A stretch of DNA of 64,000 nucleotides, from contig OZ020307.1 in the NCBI GenBank assembly GCA_963971305.1, forward strand, positions 14,397,501 through 14,461,500, read 5' to 3'. Shown piece after piece: positions 58,501 to 64,000 of this stretch (positions are counted from its first letter, which is position 1; every line of letters starts with the position of its first letter). The position numbers and the translations under genes are program-made. This DNA comes from Arcuatula senhousia (lineage: Eukaryota > Mollusca > Bivalvia > Mytilida > Mytilidae). Under the pieces are notes generated by a model that worked only from the letters and a program-made list of their open reading frames with translations, did not search any database and was not told the DNA's origin.

Positions 58501-61500
58501 TTTTTTAAGAATTAACAAAAAATAAAGAAATTGTCAATTTTAGGTGAACAAAGCAGATTTACTAAAACTCAGGTCAAATTAATTGAATATGTCCCCAAAA
58601 GAATCCTTTTTGGTGGTTTGGAATTGATATATACAAAGTAGTATATTATTGTTTTCCTCAGGGCAGATGCATTCAAAAAGTCATCTTTGGCCATTTTGGG
58701 TAACTGCCAAAATGAGCTCCTGGACCATATTTGTATCAGTTTTATAACAATGTTGTTTAATTAAGCTACAATCCTTTTTGCTATTTCTGACGTATGTAAA
58801 AATGTTTATCTAGACCAAAAATATATAAAATATCTGTCAAGGCATTACTTTTTAAAAATTGGTCAAAAATAGCCAAAAACCTCATATGGCTAAATTTAGC
58901 TATTTCTCCTTAAAAAAACCAAGTCAGACAATTTTTTGAAAAAAAGTGTACCAGGGAGAGTAATTTTTTATGCTTCTTTTCACTTGTTCTTTACTTTAAA
59001 TTATTGTCTCAGATACCCTCAAGAAAAAAATATTTTGTTTTTTTCAGGAGGTGGTGGCCTCTTCTAGTCAAATGATGTTTGTTCTCAATTTTGACTATAT
59101 TTTTTCAAGGTATCTCTCGACAGATTCTTTTTATATTATGTTTTCACATGCTTATCTGTACATACTTTAGAAAACTTAAAAATAATGTTTTCTGAATTGA
59201 ACAACTTTTTAATAACAATTATACAAATATGGTCCAGGAGCTCATTTTGGCACTTTGTCGAAAATGGCGGAAGATCACTTTTTGAATGCCTGTCTATCGA
59301 GAAAAACAATAATATGTCACTTTGTAAATATGAATTCCAAGAGACCTAAAAGGATTCTTTCGGGTACTAATTCAACTTATTGGACCTGAGTGTTAGTAAA
59401 TCTGCTTTCTTCACCTAAAATCGACAATTTCTTCATTTTTCCTTAATTCTTTAAAAAAAATCACTTTTTTTCATCTATGGTTGTACATTTTCTGCACCGC
59501 CAATGTATATATAGTTATTTTTATTGTAACTCACTGTCTTTGCATTTGTCAACAAGAGGCTCCCAGGAGCCTAAATCGCTCACCTGGTCTTGATGTCAAC
59601 CCTATATTTTGTATAGCTAAATGAGCTGAACATTTGAGCAAGCAACAGTTTTTTCTTCATCTACTATAGTTTTCATTCTATAGGCCAAAAACACGAAAAA
59701 CAGTTATTTTAGGGGCCGTAACCCCTATAAGGGGTCATCTGACAACTTCGACCCTATGGAGACTTTTGTAGAGCTAAATGAGCTGAACATTTAAGCAAGC
59801 AACAGCTTTTCTCTATCTGCTATTGTTTTCTTTCTATAGGCCAAAAACATGAAAAAACATCATTTTAGGGGCTGTAACCCCTATAAGGGGTCATCTGACA
59901 ACTTCGACCCTATGGAGACTTTTGTAGAGCTACATGAGCTGAACATTTTAGCAAGCAACAGCTTTTCTCTATCTGCAATAGTTTTCATACTATAGGGCAA
60001 AAACATGAAAAAACGCTATTTTTCACCTTTAAGGGGCTGTAACCCCTATAAAGGGTCATCTGACAACTTGGACCAAATGGAGACTTTAGTAGAGCTTTTA
60101 ATGCTGAAGCAGCAGGGTGGCATCAGATTTCATCTATCTCTTATACTTTTTGATTTACAAGCCAAAAACAGTAGTCTGACCCCCCTGGTCTATTTTTAGC
60201 AACGGCGGCCATGTTTTTCAACGAATCAAAAATCCCCACATCAGTTCTGTGAGGGATACCCTAAGGTACCATCAGACCAAATTTGGTTTGAATCTGTTCA
60301 GCCGTTTCAGAGGAGAAGAAGTTTGAAGAAAAGTTAACGACGACGGACGACGACAACGGACGACGACGGACGCCAAGTGATGGCAATAGCTCACATGGCC
60401 TTTGGCCAGGTGAGCTAAAAAGGGGTTTTCTTTAGCAAAAAATACTTTCATACTTTTACCAAAAGTTGTTGAAAATATGTGATGGTCTTGCCAAAACTGG
60501 GGCATGCCCCTAATTCATTGATTTGTAAAGATGCCAAAATTCATATGCAAAGCATTTCCTTTTGCTATTTTGTTCATTAATGCATACATTTTCTACATAT
60601 TTTGAATTTCTCGAAAAAAATATTTTGCGAAAAGGAGTCTTAAGGGGGGTGCTTTTGGTTGTCCCATCCCTTTTGTAGATCTGAAACTCTTGCATCTTGA
60701 CCAAATTGCATGGTTTTCTCATAGACACGCTCTTAAGATAAATGGTAAACGGGAAGTTAACAAGTAAAAGGCATAAAATCACTTATACCAAAAAAGTACT
60801 ATTGGAGAAAGCTACATGCCAAATATCAAGACACTGTGACAGTGTGACATGAAGTTTCCCAGAAAACTGGGACAGAAATTTTAGTGGATACTGCAAGATG
60901 AAAGATAGTGCCAAAGTAACCCCTATATAACAAGGAAGACATACCAGAAAAATTTGAAGTCGCAATGGTCCTGATTGATACAGGCATTTCAAAAGAAATT
61001 GTGGGTTAAACCAGGTTTTATGGCGAGCCATACTAGTCCAAATCAACAAACATAACAAAATCTTTTTTTAACTATGCAAGCAGACTTTGGGTACAGACAT
61101 AAATGTTAACCTACCCCAACAAAGTTGATATCCAGATCATGATATTTCTTGGCACCCTCTATCCACTTAATAACGTACATTGCTGTAGTGTCGACATTGT
61201 AATAGGGATTATGTGTACCATTACCAAGCCATCCAGGCCATCCCCATGGCAACCCATACAACAGAATATCTGGATTCCTCTGTAGAAAAAAAAAATTAAA
61301 AATACAGACTTGAATTTATATTAAATTTTGTTATTATTAATCTTGAAGTTTGGTGTAAAGTTTAGGATCATAATAGTGAAAGGGTACATGTAATTATTTA
61401 TGATCAAATTTATATTTAAAGAATTTTTTTAATTCAATAGAAGAAAAGATGATGCAATTAAAAGAAAATATTTTTAATGAAATTTTAGGTAATATCACAA

Positions 61501-63390
61501 ACTTTTAAGATGAGTAATAAAAGATAACATAGACAAAATATAGTACCAGTTAAAATAACCTAATTAAAATTTATACTGCAGCCCAATTGTATTCAAAGGT
61601 GTTTCATTAATCACTTGCTTCTTTCAAACATGTAATACCTTCTATCTTCATTTACATGTGTGAAATCCTTGCTTCTTTCACATTAGTTACACCTTTTTAG
61701 CCTTTTTTACACATGTAAAACCCTTGATTCTTTCACATATTCAATTCCAATTTAGCCTTTTTACACATGTACAATCCTTGCTTCTTTCACATATGTAATT
61801 CCTTTTCAGCCTCTTTTACACATGTAAAAATTAAAACCATTAATGCTTCCTTTACATAATAATGTAATACCTTTTTAGCCTCTTTCACATATGTAATTCC
61901 TTTTCAGCCTCTTTTACACATGTAAAAATTCAAACCATTAATGCTTCCTTCACATAATTATGTTATACCTTTTTAGCCTCTTTTACCTATGTAAAATGTA
62001 ATACCTTTTTAGCATCTTCTACACATGTAAATCCCTTGGTTTTTTTTTTCAAATATGTAATACCGTTTTAGCCCCTTTTACACATGTGAAACCCTTGTTC
62101 CTTTCACACATATAATACCTTTTAGCCTCTTTTACACATGTAAAACCCTTTCACACATATTATACCTTTTTAGCCTCTTTCATCATCCACCATTCATATC
62201 CTCTGTTGTAGTTCTCATCCCAGGTATTGTGCATGTGTGATGCTTCACTACCCTCTAAACAAACAAAAAGGAATAAAATACATGTATCCCCTCTATACAT
62301 AGAAATAGAGAAACACATGCAAGTTATTTCAGAAATGTAAAAATACATGTATACAGAATTAATTCAGATTCATCCATTTTGATATATAAATAAAACCATG
62401 ATCATTATGATAATACAGTCCCCTCACACAAAGCACTATTATAAAAGCCTGTATTTTTTTTGTCAATATGTAAAAATGCTACATTTGTTTATTTCCTGAG
62501 AAATGCACATTTTTTAAAACCTTTCAATATGTCAAATATTTGTACATCTGCAATAAAAACGGGTTAACATGCTATGTCATTCCGGCAGTATTTGTATTTG
62601 GTGGAACGGGCCAAGAATAAATTTCACGAAGACTGAGGTGATGTTTAAAACGTACATTGTTTGCCTCATTTGGTTGATGAAGAATACACATATTTTTTCA
62701 TCATACTACTGGTGAACCTTACACAGGATTTTTTTCCCCATCAAAAGTGCATTTACTTCATAGTTCAAATTTGAAAATAAATCAAATAGTTGGTCCATTT
62801 GAACAATATTGTTGGGTTAAAAAAACAAATATTTCCTACAAATTAAGAAATCAAATTTTCATGATTATATTTCATCAAACAACAACTTTGAACCAGTTTT
62901 GTACCAAAATCAGAGTATAATAACCGATAAAATGTAACTCGTCATCTGGATATTCCTTGTACTTATCATACATGTATCTTATCATTCTATTTAGTGTAAA
63001 ATCATATCATCTTCTTTTATTGTAGTAAATCATACCTCCACTCTGAGAATCACCTCCAATTTCAACTTTTAATATTTGAAGACTGGCTCCAAATCTTGGC
63101 TGAAATAAATAGATAAGGAATTATAATGAAACTTACAATAAAAACTTTGGCTTCCAAATTTAAAGCAGACTGATATTAGTTAAACATGTCACAGACAGAT
63201 AGACAGACATGACAAGATTAAAGTTAATTTGATTTTGGTTTCTGAGATATCACACCTACACATCTTCAGTGAGTAGGCTATAATTGACATTTTTAATCTT
63301 TCATCTGATGTTTTAACATACCTTGAACAAAAAATCCAAAATTTCATCTCGTATCTGTGTTGGATAGTGGCGAACAAGTAAAGATGTTGC
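46505..63390 (-). CDS. GALC: Galactocerebrosidase, GH59 (17 exons; N-terminal exon(s) outside window)
   Basis: Lysosomal hydrolase that removes galactose from galactosylceramide and psychosine. Exons: 63390-63322, 63099-63036, 62254-62166, 61279-61115, 57428-57390, 56473-56346, 55690-55573, 54804-54767, 54410-54286, 53505-53366, 53058-52972, 50607-50517, 49851-49710, 49352-49172, 48750-48581, 48007-47931, 46840-46505. They give ~685 residues with phases matching throughout except one apparent +1 frameshift in exon 50607-50517. The first residues here, [10 protein letters not shown], follow the GGG of the family, so the signal peptide lies beyond 64000. Catalytic acid/base Glu is in IWNE (~residue 133) and the nucleophile in ASEDFS (~208), 75 apart as in human. 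Also seen: [49 protein letters not shown], then the lectin-like C-terminal domain ([21 protein letters not shown]). About 60 extra residues follow the usual C-terminus. One intron is GC-AG (48751-49171). Alternative reading: a decaying gene, but only one lesion is seen. Confidence 0.93.
47316..47830 (+). mobile_element. Double-hairpin modular repeat, copy f
   Basis: Opens with hairpin GTGAGC-GA-GCTCAC (47316-47329), then ACCCCCCC. Two modules carry CCTGAATGATAT-like, CACATCTACATATGATGTAC, GTAAAGTTTCATCAAAATC and GTTTAGGAGGAGTTGCGC. They are followed by GGACAGACAGACAGG and the hairpin ACCCCCC-AAACTTTGTTTGC-GGGGGGTATA. The last ~77 bases (tail block plus hairpin) are duplicated in tandem. Located in the last GALC intron. 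Confidence 0.75.
48100..48320 (+). repeat. Degraded copy related to 47316-47830
   Basis: Keeps GTAAAGTTTCATTGAAATCC and GTCCAGCAGTTTGG and the TTCAATCATCTCCCCT word, but has lost the GACGG block and the 3' hairpin. Confidence 0.55.
48751..49171 (-). other. GC-AG intron of GALC
   Basis: Phase and homology require the upstream exon to end ...GATTATTCTTG (49172) followed by GCAAGT, and the next exon to start G-GAA-GAC at 48750. This yields [14 protein letters not shown], which aligns with the human GDYNW region. The nearest GT (in CAA-GTTTCT) would shift the frame. Confidence 0.8.
50946..52211 (-). mobile_element. TIR element carrying a spliced open segment, in a GALC intron
   Basis: Ends of ~68 bp are imperfect inverted repeats: left GATATATTATACAATTATCA then CCCTAG, GTGACCC, TTTCTTTCCCC, AGTAAG; right inverted with the same blocks. 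A further inner pair CTTTTTAGCGAGCAT (51121) and ATGCTCGCTAAAAAG (52086) strengthens this. The CCCTAG end recalls piggyBac-like elements, but TTAA was not seen at the borders. The interior holds an open segment on the minus strand. Confidence 0.65.
51594..52018 (-). CDS. Unrecognised open segment of two exons inside the TIR element
   Basis: Minus strand, open from just after a TAA near 52010 to 51801-51793, then a plausible intron (GTTTGTGAG ... ATCATGCAG, about 51785 to 51655) and a second open part ending CATTTTCAG-GTAAGA near 51594. The peptide (~130 residues, no Met) includes [47 protein letters not shown] and [11 protein letters not shown]. Composition looks protein-like rather than random AT-rich DNA. 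I do not recognise the family. It could be a captured host-gene fragment, a transposon gene piece, or a cassette exon pair: its last phase (0) would join the next GALC exon, but GALC homologues have nothing there. Confidence 0.4.
53728..54110. repeat. Dispersed repeat, copy 2 of the family at 163-625
   Basis: Same ordered phrases as the copy in HEXD: TGTTGCAGC, ACTACAGTACTG, TTGATTTGTACTGATG, CATACCAAATATCAATGG. In a GALC intron. Confidence 0.5.
54449..54470 (-). repeat. Short copy of the acceptor region of GALC exon 9
   Basis: GGCAATGGCCCTGGTAGAAG resembles 54402-54421, which spans the real acceptor (exon start 54410). It lies ~45 bases upstream in the intron. Confidence 0.45.
55346..55556. 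mobile_element. MITE with TACTGTAAA / TTTACAGTA ends
   Basis: TACTGTAAA at 55346 is exactly inverted at 55548-55556. TA ends suggest Tc1/mariner type. It lies just upstream of a GALC donor (55573). Confidence 0.6.
56951..57153. mobile_element. MITE with AGGGCTATTCCAG ends
   Basis: AGGGCTATTCCAGAAATAAA inverted as TTAATTCTGGAATAGCCCT. The interior is the reverse complement of the MITE at 42979-43165 (TTATGTTGCATTTGAGAAAT, TACCACCACCCAT). It has a long G run near one end and a C run near the other. Confidence 0.85.
57753..60739. mobile_element. Giant palindromic (foldback) element of ~3 kb in a GALC intron
   Basis: Ends ATCTTAAGAGCGTGTCTATG and its exact inverse (to 60739). The arms remain inverted repeats inward: 57770-57905 with 60600-60735; 58235-58745 with 59215-59545 and 60420-60595. 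Shared blocks include ATGGTCCAGGAGCTCATTTT-like, CAAATGCAAAGACAG-like and TTTGGCATCTTTACAA-like words. The left arm has ~320 bases (57915-58235) absent from the right. The right arm is split by the element at 59555-60417. No ORF of note; frames such as 58006-58518 lack any recognisable product. Confidence 0.85.
59555..60417 (+). mobile_element. Double-hairpin modular repeat, copy i, nested in the palindrome
   Basis: Opens with hairpin AGGCT-CCCAGG-AGCCT (59557-59572) and CGCTCACCTGG. Three similar modules contain GGGGTCATCTGACAACTT, CTATGGAGACTTTTGTAGAG and GAGCTGAACATTT. It then has CCACATCAGTTCTGTGAGGG, ACCAAATTTGGTTTGAATCT, a GACGACGGACG block, and the 3' hairpin GCTCACATGGCC-TTT-GGCCAGGTGAGC, split here by the loop. 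It is inserted in TTTGTCAAAAATGG of the palindrome arm, as the opposite arm shows. Confidence 0.82.
61610..62165 (-). repeat. Minisatellite derived from a GALC exon-intron junction
   Basis: Roughly ten decayed units of ~40-60 bp, each with ACCTTTTTAGCCTCTTT-like sequence (sense: AAAGAGGCTAAAAAG-GT) and TTTACACATGTAAAA. The first unit overlaps the true 3' end of the GALC exon 62254-62166, whose last codons EAKK and donor are AAAGAGGCTAAAAAG-GTATAA. The array therefore copies the splice donor into the intron. Clear units lie near 61680, 61790, 61865, 61895, 61960, 62000, 62055 and 62110. Confidence 0.85.
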
Positions 63391-64000
63391 CTGAAAAAAA
63401 TGAAGTTTTACATGTAGCGATACAAACATATACAAAAGCAGAGTCAAAGAGTTAAAAAGAAATACTTAAACTTATTCTACACCACTTAATTCAAGTGCAT
63501 TTTCTGTTGTTAAAATTCAAAAGTACAAAAGGAATTTACAGTTATTTCAAAAACAGGTAGTATTTAGGGAGGGACCATTTACCTTGAAGGGGGGGCCTTC
63601 ATTTTTTGTTTTGGTCAGAAAAATTTTTGCTGCACAAAGCATGGATAAAATATTCATTTTTCAAAGGCGTCACCACAGAATATTTTTTTTTTATTATTAG
63701 CATTGTTTTATATGCCAGAAATCCTTCTTTCGTCTGCTGCAAAAATATTTTTTCATCAAAAATAATTTTCAGAATGTTTTTTTTTAGAAAAAAAACCTAG
63801 GCCTCCCTTGAAGTTAAATGGTCAGTCCCTTATAACCTTATCTGCATTGAATAAAAAAGGGAAAATGTCTGTTCCCTATAAAAGTGGATAAAAGACGCTC
63901 AAAAGTTTCCAATGCCTGAAAGCAAGAATAATGTTTCAGACAATATTTTTAAACATGTACAGAAATATATCTAATTTCAATGAAAAAATTTATACAGTTT
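63391..64000. other. Start of a GALC 5' intron
   Basis: Intronic sequence upstream of the first GALC exon in the window. Apart from the MITE at 63566-63831 nothing is recognised. The signal-peptide exon must lie beyond 64000. Confidence 0.7.
63566..63831. mobile_element. MITE with AGGGA.GGACCATTTA ends
   Basis: AGGGAGGGACCATTTACCTT followed by GAAGGGGGGGCCT is inverted as AGGCCTCCCTTGAAG-TTAAATGGTCAGTCCCTT at the right. About 33-bp ends, 266-bp element, non-coding. Confidence 0.8.

Noticed and set aside
58006..58518. 170-codon open frame on the minus strand
   Set aside because: It lies inside the palindromic element, is low-complexity hydrophobic/aromatic from AT-rich DNA, and is not preserved in the opposite arm.

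Overview
The window is a stretch of animal nuclear DNA, AT-rich, with short exons separated by long introns full of dispersed repeats. The repeat content points to a bivalve mollusc, probably mussel-like: elements ending in GACGGACGG blocks, frequent ACATGTA words, MITEs with AGGGC...GCCCT ends, and a type I hammerhead ribozyme of the kind known from mussels. The species assignment is an inference. I recognise no prokaryotic gene, operon, CRISPR array, rRNA or tRNA.

Four host genes could be assembled exon by exon, with reading phase checked at every junction. (1) Minus strand, 13162 to beyond position 1: hexosaminidase D (HEXD, GH20). It starts inside the window and its 3' end is missing. (2) Plus strand, 16146-25945: a 405-residue protein of the CARF/ALS2CR8 family, complete. 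(3) Plus strand, 35426-40028: the cytochrome b-245 chaperone EROS (CYBC1), 210 residues, complete. (4) Minus strand, 63390-46505: galactocerebrosidase (GALC, GH59). All 17 exons downstream of the signal-peptide region are present; the first exon(s) lie beyond 64000. HEXD and the CARF-like gene are divergent; CYBC1 and GALC are convergent. HEXD and EROS are also neighbours in human (from memory), so this may be old microsynteny split by the CARF-like gene. The four products share no obvious pathway: two are glycosidases, one a regulator and one an ER chaperone.

Most of the rest is repeats. Two very large arrays of one ~63-bp satellite lie in opposite orientations, one filling an intron of the CARF-like gene (19.0-22.0 kb) and one just 3' of it (26.5-31.1 kb). 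HEXD carries an antisense LINE in its 4.35-kb intron and truncated tandem copies of several of its own exons. One GALC intron holds a minisatellite grown from that gene's own splice donor. Another contains a 3-kb palindrome with a nested element, and a third holds a TIR element with a spliced open segment. A family of modular repeats with a hairpin at each end recurs across the window, with compensatory stem changes between copies. A hammerhead ribozyme lies 0.95 kb downstream of the CYBC1 stop codon.

The most interesting signals are the double-hairpin elements, the inverted satellite arrays with splice-site-like monomers, the hammerhead, and the donor-derived minisatellite in GALC. All homology calls come from reading and from memory of protein families, not from searches.
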